This document shows positions 50,120 to 58,791 of a stretch of DNA of 64,000 nt, one piece after another. A program made the position numbers and the translations under genes. How positions within the stretch are numbered: the first letter of the stretch is position 1; the number at the start of each line of letters is the position of its first letter. Source of the DNA: an uncultured Isosphaeraceae bacterium (GTDB lineage Bacteria; Planctomycetota; Planctomycetia; Isosphaerales; Isosphaeraceae); assembly GCA_945957605.1 (NCBI GenBank), contig CAMFLR010000004.1, forward strand, positions 310,001-374,000, written 5' to 3'. The notes below the pieces were generated by a model. It saw only the letters and a list, made by a program, of their open reading frames with translations, ran no database searches and was not told the origin of the DNA.

Positions 50120-50392
50120 GTGGCACAAGCCATTGTCGATCCCAGCGAACTCCGCCGCTTTGCCCAGAACCTGAAAACGTTCAACAACGAGCTGTCGAAC
50201 CGGATGGCCATGCTTCATGGCCAGCTTGTCGGCCTCTCGCAAACCTGGCGCGACCGCGAGCAGGAGAAGTTCACCGAGGAATTCGAGCAAACGATGGTCG
50301 TGATCGGCCGGTTCGTCGAGGCGACTAATCAGCATATTCCCTTCCTGCTCCGCAAGGCCGAGCGCGTTGAAGAATATCTCCAGCAGCGCTAA
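50120..50392 (+). CDS. WXG100-like small helical protein
   Basis: The 90-residue protein is two helices joined at a central turn. The turn carries W43-R-D45 with F51 (SQTWRDREQEKF) in place of the W-x-G motif of ESAT-6/CFP-10 proteins. Helix 1 (LRRFAQNLKTFNNELSNRMA) and helix 2 have heptad-like hydrophobic spacing, and there is no signal peptide. Length and design fit the WXG100 superfamily. GTG 50120 has GGAG 8 bases upstream. It is the first of four co-directional genes ending in an FtsK/EccC-like ATPase, the setting of type VII secretion substrates. It could be a structural partner rather than a secreted effector. Confidence 0.75.
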   Translation: MAQAIVDPSELRRFAQNLKTFNNELSNRMAMLHGQLVGLSQTWRDREQEKFTEEFEQTMVVIGRFVEATNQHIPFLLRKAERVEEYLQQR

Positions 50393-50437
50393 GGCTGAGG
50401 TGACGTTGGCGATGTCATTCCGTCGGGAGAGTCGAGC

Positions 50438-50935
50438 ATGAGCGAAGCCGCCAAGGTGACGTCGGTTGAGGCGCTCCAAGTATTTCGAGACGCACTCGCG
50501 AACTTTACCGAGGAAGCGAAACACGCGCTCATCGCCACGCAAATGGAAAATCGCCGCGCGCTTGACTGGCTCAACAACCGCCAGCGGCTCTACTGGAACG
50601 AGGAACTGAAGCGCCGTCGCGAAAAGCACGCGATGGCGCTTACCGAACTGCACCGGGTGAAACTCCAGGCCAAGCCCGGCAGCGCGGTGAAGGACTCCGA
50701 CCAGAAAGAAGCTGTTCGAGTCTCGCTCGTGCGCGTGCGCGAAGCTGAGACAAAGGTGGAAACCGTGAAAAAATGGGGACCTCCCCTCCAGCACGCGATC
50801 GACGAATACGTCGGCTCGGCAAACGGGCTCGATGGCATGCTCAATGGCGACGTTTTGCACGCCCTCGGCTTGCTCGAACGCATGATCATCGCACTCGAAG
50901 AATACCTCCGGCTCTCGGCCCCGCCGACATCCTGA
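50438..50935 (+). CDS. Helical hypothetical protein of the WXG/FtsK locus
   Basis: I do not recognise a family. The 165-residue product is almost entirely alpha-helical and charged, with a coiled-coil-like RLYWNEELKRRREKHAMALT and a second helical half around a Pro-Pro bend (KKWGPPLQHAIDEYVGSANG). There is no signal or membrane segment. GGGAGA lies 7 bases before the ATG. It lies 46 bases after the WXG100-like gene and 27 bases before the third gene, so co-expression is likely. It may be a chaperone or a fusion-length substrate for the ATPase system. Confidence 0.8.
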   Translation: MSEAAKVTSVEALQVFRDALANFTEEAKHALIATQMENRRALDWLNNRQRLYWNEELKRRREKHAMALTELHRVKLQAKPGSAVKDSDQKEAVRVSLVRVREAETKVETVKKWGPPLQHAIDEYVGSANGLDGMLNGDVLHALGLLERMIIALEEYLRLSAPPTS

Positions 50936-50961
50936 CATCTTGCGAACGCGAGGAAGAAACA

Positions 50962-51165
50962 ATGGAAGGCGCTACGAAGCTGAATTACGCGATCAAGACT
51001 CTGCGACGTCACTGGGATGAGGTTTCTCCCTACTGGCAAGACGCTGTTCGTGACGATTTCGAAGCGCGGCACATCGACCCGCTCGTTGTGAAGGTGAATG
51101 CGACGGTGCGCGGAATGAACAAACTCGAAGAAGTTTTAATTCGTATGAAGCGTGAATGTTCGTGA
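50962..51165 (+). CDS. Small helical protein related to the WXG100-like partner
   Basis: The 67-residue protein has a central W25-Q-D27 and F33 (SPYWQDAVRDDFEARHIDPL). The W-x-D-x5-F pattern is identical in spacing to that of the 90-residue protein encoded at 50120. This suggests the two are distant paralogues or a heterodimer. Helix 1 (KLNYAIKTLRRHWDEV) is shorter than in classic WXG100 proteins. It ends with Cys-Ser. A GAGGAAG ribosome-binding site precedes ATG 50962. No signal peptide. Confidence 0.72.
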   Translation: MEGATKLNYAIKTLRRHWDEVSPYWQDAVRDDFEARHIDPLVVKVNATVRGMNKLEEVLIRMKRECS

Positions 51166-51334
51166 GAGGCCGGGATTCACGTAGATATGTTTGCGGGGGC
51201 GTGATGTTCCCGTGACACTTCTTCGACGAATCGCCATCGACTGGCGAACTTGATCGTCCTCGCCCTCTCACATCGCACAGTACGGAAACACCAGGCGACG
51301 TTTGCCGCCTTAGAACTGGAAGGTCGCGTGTTCC

Positions 51335-54300
51335 ATGTCCGAGTCTTCGCTGATCGAGCGTGAAATCAAGGTGCTGCAAGACCTCTCGCGCAACGCCGCC
51401 GAGCGGGCAGCGGGTGAGGCCAAGCTCACCGGCGAACTTGCTGCGCGCACGGCAGCCATCGACGCAGAGCACCAGACTGCGCGCAAGGATATCATCGCCC
51501 GAGCCCAGAAGACATTGCGCGACCTCGAACGCGTCGCTGAAGCAGAAAAAGCAGCAATTGTAAAAGAATCGCAAACCCAGACCGCGAAGATTCAGGCCGA
51601 ATACGAAACCGTCGTCAAGACATTCAAGCAGCAGTACATCACGGAAATCGCCAAGTCGAAGAAGAACTTTGACGAAACCAAATGGCAGTCCGACGCAGTC
51701 CGCGAATCGGGCCGCGAATCTGCCAAGAAGGCCCACGAACTGGACCAACGCGCCCACGCAAACGAGGTTCAGGCACGCACGCTCGTAGAGACCGAAGCGA
51801 ACGGCCTGCTCGATCAATATCGCAAGTACATCGTCCAGCCCACAGCCGCGCCCGAAGCAGTCGAACAACCCGCGCCGCCGGCCGGCGTTGATCCTCGCCC
51901 CGACATGCAAGAGTCGATCAAGACGATCGACGATCATATCAACGCAATTTACAAGCTAAACACACTCAAAACTCTTCGCATTGACACTTTCATCTTCCTT
52001 ACGGTCTTCCTGATTGGTGGAATGGCGGCACTGGGTTGGTTTCAATTCGGCTATCCCATTGGAGTCATCGCTGGTGGCGTTATCGGCATCGGGCTAGTCG
52101 TTGGTCTGCGAATCTGGCTCACGTCGATGGCTCGCAAGAAGATGACGGCCATCGCGATTCCGCTTCGTGCAGAACTTGCCAAATCGATCGTATTGACCGA
52201 CGCTTCCGCCGCCTTCATTGCGGAGACATTCCGCAAGCGCAATGAGGAGGTCGACCAGCGCCGCGAGAACGAGATCAAGAAGCTCGAGGAAACGACCAAT
52301 AAGCGGGTTGCCTGGGCCGAAACTCGACGCGATACCGAACGCAAACGCGCCGAGGAACTCTATCCGGCGCAACTCACTGAACTCGCTCGTCTGAGCAAGG
52401 AATCGCTCAAAACCGCCGAGGATACGTCCGCCGCCAAGATCGCCGAAACACGCGCGGCGTTTGATGACAAACTCAAAAAGCTCGACGCCGAATTCGAAGC
52501 GAAGTCGAAGCAACACGCGAATATCGTCGCCGAACAATGGAATCAAGTTTCGGGACGATGGACAAGCGAATCAACAGAATTAAAAAATGAAATTGCGTCG
52601 ATTCACAGCGAGAACGATCGCCTGTTCCAGGATTGGCGAAACGGCTGGGCTAGTTGGAATCCGCCACAGGTTCCTCCTCCGGTGATCCGCTTTGGGTCAG
52701 TCCTGATTCAGCCGAGCACGCTGCCGCACGGCATCCCGAACGACGATCGCCTCAAACCAGTCGCCCCCGACGATTTCAAGCTCCCCGCGTTGCTCGACCT
52801 TCGTGAAAAAGGCTCGCTGCTACTGAGGGCAGGGGAAGGCGGTCGCGACGAGGCCGTCAATCTGCTTCAAGCCGTGATGCTCCGCATGCTGACCTCGATT
52901 CCGCCGAGCAAGGTGCGGTTCACGATCATTGACCCTGTCGGCCTGGGCCGCGGCTTCGCGTCGTTCATGCACCTCGCCGACTTCGACGAACTGATCGTCA
53001 ACCATCGAATCTGGACCGACTCCGCGCAGATCGAGCAGCGGCTGAAAGACCTCACCGACCACATGGAGAACGTCATTCAGTCGTATCTCCGCAACGACTA
53101 CGCGACGATCGAGGAATACAACGCCCAGGCCGGCGAAGTGTCCGAACCGTATCGCGTGCTGGTGGTCGCCAACTTCCCGCACGGCTTCAACGATAACGCA
53201 ATGAAGCTACTCACAAGCATCGTAAACAGCGGCGCGCGGTGCGGCGTACACTGCCTCATCAGCGTTGACGGCCGCCAGCCGATGCCGTTCGGCTTCAACT
53301 TGAAGGACCTCGAACCGAGTTCACAGGTGCTCATCTGGCGCGAAGATAAATATGTTTGGCGCAACCAGACATTTGAATCATTCCCGCTCGCGCTCGATAC
53401 TCCTGCCGCGCCCGACGCGATCACCAAGATCCTCCTCGAAGTCGGCAAGATCTCGAAGGAAGCCCGACGCGTCGAGGTGCCATTCGATGTCATCGCGCCG
53501 GCAAAAGAAAACTGGTGGACGCAAGACAGCCGCTCGGGGATCGACGTCCCCCTCGGCCGCGCCGGCGCCACGAAGCTCCAGCATCTCAAGCTAGGCCGAG
53601 GCACATCTCAGCACGTCCTCATCGCCGGCAAAACCGGCTCGGGCAAATCGACACTGCTGCACGCTCTGATCACAAACGCCGCGCTTCGATACAGCCCGAA
53701 AGAAGTCGAACTTTATCTCATCGACTTCAAGAAAGGCGTCGAGTTCAAGACGTACGCAACGCACAATCTCGCGCACGCCCGTGTCGTCGCGATCGAGAGC
53801 GAACGAGAGTTCGGCATCAGCGTGCTTCAGCGGCTTGATGCAGAATTGAAAGTTCGCGGCGAAAAATACCGCGTGGCTGGAGCGCAGGACGTCGCAAGTT
53901 ACCGCGCAGCTCGTCCCGATGAAGACCTGCCGCGTATGCTGCTTGTCATCGACGAATTCCAGGAATTTTTCATCGAAGACGACAAGCTCGCGCAGGAAGC
54001 CTCGCTCCTCCTCGACCGCCTCGTCCGCCAGGGCCGTGCGTTCGGCATTCACGTCCACCTCGGATCGCAAACCCTTAGCGGTGCCTACAGCCTCGCTCGT
54101 TCGACACTCGGCCAGATGGCCGTCCGCGTCGCGCTTCAGTGTAGCGAGTCGGACGCGCATCTGATTCTGTCCGAAGAAAACTCAGCCGCGCGACTCCTCT
54201 CTCGACCAGGCGAAGCGATCTACAACGACGCAAACGGCCTGATGGAAGGGAACCACGTCTTCCAGGTTGTCTGGCTCGGCGATTCGCAACGCGAGCAGTA

Positions 54301-55348
54301 TTTGAAAGATCTCGCGCAGCTCACCGTCGCCCGCGGCCTTCAACCCGCGGTCAAGCAAATCGTCTTCGAAGGCGACGCTCCCGCCGTCCTTCGAACGAAC
54401 TTGCTCCTCGAACAACTCGTCAGCCCGCCCACCTGGCCCGAGCTACCCCGCTCCGTGCCGGCCTGGCTGGGTGACGCAATCGCCATCAAGGATCCAACCT
54501 CGGCGACGTTCCAGCCTCAGAGCGGTAGTCACTTGCTGCTGATCGGTCAGCAGGAAGAATCTGCGATCGGCGTGCTTACTGCATCGCTACTGAGCCTTGC
54601 GGCCCGGTACGAACCGCACACTGCGAACGGTGCGCGTTTCGTCCTGTTCGATGGCACGCCATCCGACTCACCATTCGCCGGCAAGCTCGCACGTCTCGCC
54701 GATGTGCTGCCGCATCCGTTCGTGATCGGTACGCATCGGACTCTACCCACACTCATCGGCGAGATTGCGGACGAAGTCGATCGGCGCCGGAACGACGATC
54801 CTGCCGAACAACCGGCAATCTATCTCGTCGTCATGGACCTCACCCGCTTCCGCGACCTGCGCAAGAGCGAGGACGATTTCGGGTCGTACGGTGGCTTCGG
54901 GTCGAGCGACAAGCCAGCCAGCCCCTCGAAGCAATTTGTCACGATTCTCCGCGAAGGTCCGGCGGTCAACGTCCACGTCATCGCCTGGTGCGATACGACC
55001 GCGAACCTCAACCGCACGTTCGATCGCCAGGGCCTCGGCGAGTTCGAGATGCGCATCCTGTTCCAGATGAGCACGAACGACTCGAGCCAGTTGATCGACT
55101 CGCCGGCGGCCGGCCGGCTCGGAACCAACCGCGCCTTGTTCTTCAGCGAGGAAGAAGGCCGGCTCGAGAAATTCCGTCCCTATGGAATTCCCGAAGACAC
55201 CGACCTGGCCCACTACAAGGCCTACTTCGACGCCAAGCCGCATCGCGACCCGCCGCCCCCCGTGGAGCGGCCGGTGCGCGACATGGATAATGACGATCCG
55301 CTCGAAGAGAAATCACTCTTCGGCGACGCCTCGGGCGTCACGCCTTGA
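51335..55348 (+). CDS. Coiled-coil FtsK/EccC-like ATPase with two membrane helices
   Basis: The 1337-residue protein starts with a long coiled coil (about 5-185). Two transmembrane helices (about 217-236 and 242-262) and a second coiled coil (about 265-430) follow. The C-terminal half has three ATPase-like modules. The first (about 475-680) has a degenerate P-loop region (LLRAGEGGRDEA). The second has an intact Walker A, GKTGSGKS (765-772), Walker B MLLVIDEF with Asp873-Glu874 and FtsK-like GSQTLSGAYS. The third (about 1050-1320) has a degenerate GQQEESAIG. In mycobacterial and Bacillus EccC/EssC the chain also carries several FtsK domains, some inactive. This would energise export of the WXG-like partners. 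No other ESX component is present. Confidence 0.9.
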   Translation: MSESSLIEREIKVLQDLSRNAAERAAGEAKLTGELAARTAAIDAEHQTARKDIIARAQKTLRDLERVAEAEKAAIVKESQTQTAKIQAEYETVVKTFKQQYITEIAKSKKNFDETKWQSDAVRESGRESAKKAHELDQRAHANEVQARTLVETEANGLLDQYRKYIVQPTAAPEAVEQPAPPAGVDPRPDMQESIKTIDDHINAIYKLNTLKTLRIDTFIFLTVFLIGGMAALGWFQFGYPIGVIAGGVIGIGLVVGLRIWLTSMARKKMTAIAIPLRAELAKSIVLTDASAAFIAETFRKRNEEVDQRRENEIKKLEETTNKRVAWAETRRDTERKRAEELYPAQLTELARLSKESLKTAEDTSAAKIAETRAAFDDKLKKLDAEFEAKSKQHANIVAEQWNQVSGRWTSESTELKNEIASIHSENDRLFQDWRNGWASWNPPQVPPPVIRFGSVLIQPSTLPHGIPNDDRLKPVAPDDFKLPALLDLREKGSLLLRAGEGGRDEAVNLLQAVMLRMLTSIPPSKVRFTIIDPVGLGRGFASFMHLADFDELIVNHRIWTDSAQIEQRLKDLTDHMENVIQSYLRNDYATIEEYNAQAGEVSEPYRVLVVANFPHGFNDNAMKLLTSIVNSGARCGVHCLISVDGRQPMPFGFNLKDLEPSSQVLIWREDKYVWRNQTFESFPLALDTPAAPDAITKILLEVGKISKEARRVEVPFDVIAPAKENWWTQDSRSGIDVPLGRAGATKLQHLKLGRGTSQHVLIAGKTGSGKSTLLHALITNAALRYSPKEVELYLIDFKKGVEFKTYATHNLAHARVVAIESEREFGISVLQRLDAELKVRGEKYRVAGAQDVASYRAARPDEDLPRMLLVIDEFQEFFIEDDKLAQEASLLLDRLVRQGRAFGIHVHLGSQTLSGAYSLARSTLGQMAVRVALQCSESDAHLILSEENSAARLLSRPGEAIYNDANGLMEGNHVFQVVWLGDSQREQYLKDLAQLTVARGLQPAVKQIVFEGDAPAVLRTNLLLEQLVSPPTWPELPRSVPAWLGDAIAIKDPTSATFQPQSGSHLLLIGQQEESAIGVLTASLLSLAARYEPHTANGARFVLFDGTPSDSPFAGKLARLADVLPHPFVIGTHRTLPTLIGEIADEVDRRRNDDPAEQPAIYLVVMDLTRFRDLRKSEDDFGSYGGFGSSDKPASPSKQFVTILREGPAVNVHVIAWCDTTANLNRTFDRQGLGEFEMRILFQMSTNDSSQLIDSPAAGRLGTNRALFFSEEEGRLEKFRPYGIPEDTDLAHYKAYFDAKPHRDPPPPVERPVRDMDNDDPLEEKSLFGDASGVTP

Positions 55349-56471
55349 TGTAAATCTTGTTGCGGTGCAGCAGGTAAACCACCAGATAGCAGATCGTCAC
55401 GATCAAAAGAGCCCATGCCAGCGACGCGTTGGCGGGGCTCAGGTTCGGCTTTAAAACGTGGTCGAAGATCCAAGTCCGTGCTGAAACGGCCGACTCGCTA
55501 TCGCTCCATTTCGCCGCGAGTCCGCGCGCGACGAACGCCGCCAGAACATAGGCTGCAATCGCATTCGTGCCGAAGATTGCGAACGGCTTCGACCAGCAAC
55601 GAAATCCCTTTAGATCGATCAGCCAGTAGCAGGCGCCGAGGGTCAATAAGCCCAGTCCAGCCGTGAGCATGACGAACGAACTTGTCCACAATGCCTTGTT
55701 GATCGGAAAGAAGGCACTCCAGACCCAGCCGGCCAGCAAGCTAATCCAGCCGACAGCGAGAATGCCAGCGACGATCTCGAACTTATCGCGGCCAGAGCGA
55801 ATCCAGCGTCCCGCCAAAACGCCGATCAGCGTCGTCGCCAATGCAGGAAGCGTGCTCAAAATCCCTTCGGGATCGTACTCAACCTTGTATGTGTGCCCGG
55901 CAAGAACGGTGCGATCGACCCACGATGGCAGCGAACCTTGCTTGCTCAGGTCACCCGCAAATCCGCCGGGCGCCGCTATAAACATCAGCGCCGCAAAGTA
56001 ACCTACGAGCAACACAACAACCGCCCACAGCTTGCCGCGAATCCCCAGAATCAGGTCGAGCAAGGAAGCAAATAAGTAGCAAAGCGCGATGCGTTGGAGC
56101 ACGCCGGGGATGCGGATGTGGCTCCAGTTGTAGTTGGGGAAGCCATTGAGAATAATCCCCAGCCCGAAGATGACAATTGCACGTCGAAGGATTCGAAACA
56201 GCAGACCGAGGACGCCCGTTCCGCCTTCCGTGCGCTGGCCGAGCGAAAACGGAATCGCCACGCCGACGATCAGCAGGAAGAACGGAAATACGAGGTCGGT
56301 GGGAGTCCAGCCGTCCCACTCCGCGTGCCGCAACGGCGGATACGAATTGCCGCCGCCGTTGTTGACGAGAATCATCCCGGCAATCGTCAGGCCACGAAAC
56401 ACGTCGAGAGATTGCAGCCGCACCTTGGGCTGAACAGGCTCGCTCGGCGTAAGATCGGTCGCTTCGGTCAT
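55338..56471 (-). CDS. Heparan-glucosaminide acetyltransferase-like membrane protein (DUF5009/acyltransferase family)
   Basis: The 377-residue polytopic protein has the family start RLQSLDVFRGLTIAGMILVN, TPTDLVFPFFLLIVGVAIPF and GVLQRIALCYLFASLLDLIL, then about nine or ten helices. Related proteins (HGSNAT, YeiB-like) move acyl groups across a membrane to sugars. The bacterial acceptor is unknown. Its last 11 bases overlap the convergent end of the FtsK-like gene. GAGG lies 8 bases before the ATG. Confidence 0.88.
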   Translation of the reverse strand: MTEATDLTPSEPVQPKVRLQSLDVFRGLTIAGMILVNNGGGNSYPPLRHAEWDGWTPTDLVFPFFLLIVGVAIPFSLGQRTEGGTGVLGLLFRILRRAIVIFGLGIILNGFPNYNWSHIRIPGVLQRIALCYLFASLLDLILGIRGKLWAVVVLLVGYFAALMFIAAPGGFAGDLSKQGSLPSWVDRTVLAGHTYKVEYDPEGILSTLPALATTLIGVLAGRWIRSGRDKFEIVAGILAVGWISLLAGWVWSAFFPINKALWTSSFVMLTAGLGLLTLGACYWLIDLKGFRCWSKPFAIFGTNAIAAYVLAAFVARGLAAKWSDSESAVSARTWIFDHVLKPNLSPANASLAWALLIVTICYLVVYLLHRNKIYIKA

Positions 56472-56587
56472 ATCTGCGCCTCATCTGGTCGTTCAATCCC
56501 GCCAACACTCTGGCAAGTTGTTCGCCCAGATTCAAGCGCCCGATCCGCCGCACGAGCCCAGCTTCAAGCCATCAATCCACACCCAGC

Positions 56588-56986
56588 CTACTTGGCGGGC
56601 GCGGCCTCTTGCTCAATGCTCAGTTCGCACTCGAGCAGGTCTCCCGCATGTCGATGATGAACCTGCACCATCTTCGACATCTTGACCTTGCCGTCGATCG
56701 TTTTGAACTTCTCCGAGAGTACAGCAGGATCCGACTCCCAGCCCTGTCGAAGCCGGGGATGATGCTGCATCTTCGTCATCACCAGATACGAAGAATGGTG
56801 CGGCATGTTCCTCAGGCCCGAATCGCGCGCATCGACGCGGCGATAATAAAGGACTTCCTCTGGAGCCCGAATTTCAGTCGGCGTCGCTCCAAAGGGATGG
56901 CCAGGATCGGTATCGGTATCGGCGTCCACGCCAAGGAGATCCGGATAGGCAATCCAGGCATAACCGTGCACGATTTTCTGAGACAC
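56588..56986 (-). CDS. Small hypothetical soluble protein
   Basis: I do not recognise this 132-residue protein. It is His-, Met- and Lys-rich (PHHSSYLVMTKMQHHPRLRQ, KVKMSKMVQVHHRHAGD) and ends AAPAK. GTG 56986 has a strong GGAGG (56996-57000) 9 bases upstream, which decides in favour of this strand over the overlapping plus-strand frame. No membrane helix or known domain is visible. Confidence 0.65.
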   Translation of the reverse strand: MSQKIVHGYAWIAYPDLLGVDADTDTDPGHPFGATPTEIRAPEEVLYYRRVDARDSGLRNMPHHSSYLVMTKMQHHPRLRQGWESDPAVLSEKFKTIDGKVKMSKMVQVHHRHAGDLLECELSIEQEAAPAK

Positions 56987-57633
56987 GACCGTCGACCTCC
57001 CCGAGATTGAAGAAATCGTTCGGCAATCTTCTCGGCACGACCCGAGTTTCGCGCTAGTCGCGCACCAATGATCGTGGCATCAACAAACGGCACAGTCAAG
57101 AATCACGGCAAACATTTTCATCATTATTGTGCAGCAAACACCCTTGTGTGCGTGATTGTTAAATGTCTGGATATAGCGATTGATTTGCGATTATGCGAAT
57201 CACATGAGCAATCGCTCCTATCCGATCCGCCCGTTCCTTCCCTTGCTGCGCACAAGCACACCGATGCAGCCCCATCGTGTTCAACAGCCGGAGTCCCAAA
57301 CCACTCGAATTCCAGAGCTTAAAGAACGGGCGTTTCAACGCAAACAGCTCCAGAGCAATAAGTTACAACACCCAACGCAATAAGCCGGAATCGCAATCCA
57401 GATCGTACGCTGAGTGACTCTTGCCGCGGAATTCGTGCACGTTTGCAGGAAGGTGATTGACTCCCTGGTGCCGATTTGTAGGATAGAAGGGTCAGACCTG
57501 CCCTGCGTCGTCCCTGTCGAGACGCCTCACCTGGTTGGTTCCGAGCTGTCGGACCGGCCATATTCCCACATATGACATCGTTCGCTCCTCGGATTTGGGT
57601 CGACGTTCAGGCGTCGCCGGGACCGTTCGCGCC
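56987..57633. other. Intergenic region without a supported gene
   Basis: This 647-base region lies between the divergent small genes. It is AT-richer than its neighbours (57090-57400) and contains several short open frames, none with a family motif or good ribosome-binding site. It must hold the promoters of both flanking genes. I see no RNA gene or repeat. Confidence 0.5.
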
Positions 57634-57939
57634 ATGATTGAGTTTTCAACCGTGCTGCGAACCTTTGCCCTCGCGACCGATCCGCGCGTCTGGTTCATTC
57701 TCCTCGTGCTTGGAGCGGCGGTCTTTGGGAGGGCCGGTTTCTTTCGTTCCCGCTGGTTCAATCTGATCAAGCCGTGGCGTAACCGGCCCGCGTCGCAATC
57801 GACCGCAGCCAGTGCCAGGCCTGAAGTGAAACACCCGCTTCGCGACCCGCTTTTTATCTTTTTGCTCGTGATCGCAACGTCGGCCGTCGTCGCGTGGATC
57901 GTCATGAGCTGGACTGTCGGGTCGCAACGCAGCCACTAA
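57634..57939 (+). CDS. Hypothetical two-helix membrane protein
   Basis: The 101-residue product has two predicted transmembrane helices (PRVWFILLVLGAAVFGRAGF and PLFIFLLVIATSAVVAWIVM) around a cytoplasmic Arg/Pro-rich loop. No family is recognised. It lies just ahead of two Tat-type genes in the same direction, so a role near the Tat pathway is possible but unproven. ATG 57634 avoids a Cys/Arg-rich leader present in the longer reading. The ribosome-binding site is weak. Confidence 0.6.
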   Translation: MIEFSTVLRTFALATDPRVWFILLVLGAAVFGRAGFFRSRWFNLIKPWRNRPASQSTAASARPEVKHPLRDPLFIFLLVIATSAVVAWIVMSWTVGSQRSH

Positions 57940-57996
57940 ATCACGCTCGAACTCGTTCTCCGATCACATCGACCTCTGAACTGCCAGGAGCCCCAC

Positions 57997-58206
57997 ATGC
58001 TATTCGCCTTCGGTATGCCCGGCCCCACCGAGATGCTCATCATCGGCGCCATCGCGCTGCTCGTCTTCGGCAATCGCCTCCCGAGCGTCGCCCGTTCCCT
58101 CGGCAAGAGCATGACCGAATTCAAGAAGGGCGTCGCGGGCATCGAGGACGATATCGACGCCGCTGTGACGGCCGACAAGAAGCCGCCGACGCAGCAAGAA
58201 GTCTGA
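57997..58206 (+). CDS. tatA: TatA/E-family twin-arginine translocase subunit
   Basis: The 69-residue protein has one N-terminal helix, MPGPTEMLIIGAIALLVFGN, then the hinge RLPSVARSLGKSMTEFKKGV and an acidic tail. It is the membrane pore-forming subunit for folded proteins with RR signals. AGGAG lies 6 bases before the ATG. A related gene follows at 58351; no tatC is in the window. Confidence 0.92.
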   Translation: MLFAFGMPGPTEMLIIGAIALLVFGNRLPSVARSLGKSMTEFKKGVAGIEDDIDAAVTADKKPPTQQEV

Positions 58207-58249
58207 GCTCAACCGCTTACTTCTCCTCTCAAAATCGCGAATCGCAGGT

Positions 58250-58274
58250 CCCGCTTGTGTGATAGTCAAGCGGG
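58250..58274 (+). promoter_or_regulatory. Hairpin between the two Tat genes
   Basis: CCCGCTTG (58250-58257) and CAAGCGGG (58267-58274) form an 8-bp perfect stem with a 9-base loop. No T-run follows. It may separate the expression of the two genes. Confidence 0.4.
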
Positions 58275-58350
58275 GCAGGCGACGGAGTTTCGTTGCTCGC
58301 ACTGAAACGTGCAGCGCGTGAAGATTCATGCATTGCGAACGGAGCGATCG

Positions 58351-58653
58351 ATGTTTCCCAACCTGAATCCATTTGAAATGATGGTCGTGCTTGGGGTCGC
58401 GGTTTTGCTGTTCGGCAAACGGCTCCCCGAAGTCGGCCGAACGCTGGGCCGTGGGATTATCGAGTTCAAGAAGGGAATCCGCGGCGTGGAAGAAGAGTTC
58501 CGCGCGGCGACTTCCGATACGAACCACCAACTCGACCTGCCAAGCCACTACACGCCGAGCGAGACATATGAACCGTCGGTCCCCAAGTTCGAAGCCCCCG
58601 AGGTTTCAGCCGTTCCGACGATGGAATACGAGCCGCACTCTTCGACCGACTGA
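58351..58653 (+). CDS. TatA/B-family protein with extended acidic tail
   Basis: The 100-residue protein has the same plan as the upstream gene: NLNPFEMMVVLGVAVLLFGK, RLPEVGRTLGRGIIEFKKGI, and a longer, Glu/Pro/Ser-rich tail (about 50 residues). The FKKGIRGVEEEF amphipathic helix and long tail recall TatB, but sequence alone cannot separate TatA from TatB here. ATG 58351 has GGAG 7 bases upstream. A tRNA gene starts 65 bases after its stop. Confidence 0.88.
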   Translation: MFPNLNPFEMMVVLGVAVLLFGKRLPEVGRTLGRGIIEFKKGIRGVEEEFRAATSDTNHQLDLPSHYTPSETYEPSVPKFEAPEVSAVPTMEYEPHSSTD

Positions 58654-58717
58654 TCTCGCGAACCTGGGCGATGGATCTTGCATCCACGTCCAGGGGACGC
58701 TAGAATCCCTGAGGTCC

Positions 58718-58791
58718 GGGCGATTGGCTCAGTTGGTTAGAGCACCGTCTTCACACGGCGGGGGTCGCTGGTTCGAATCCAGCATCGCCCA
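58718..58791 (+). tRNA. tRNA-Val (anticodon CAC)
   Basis: The 74-base gene folds into a full cloverleaf: acceptor GGGCGAT/ATCGCCC, D-stem GCTC/GAGC, anticodon stem CCGTC/GGCGG, loop TTCACAC with anticodon CAC at 58752-58754, and T-stem GCTGG/CCAGC around TTCGAAT. It decodes GUG. The 3' CCA is not encoded; the discriminator is A58791. Confidence 0.96.

Noticed and set aside
56609-57010. Plus-strand frame of 133 codons
   Set aside because: It overlaps the minus-strand gene at 56588-56986, which has GGAGG 9 bases before its start; this frame lacks one.
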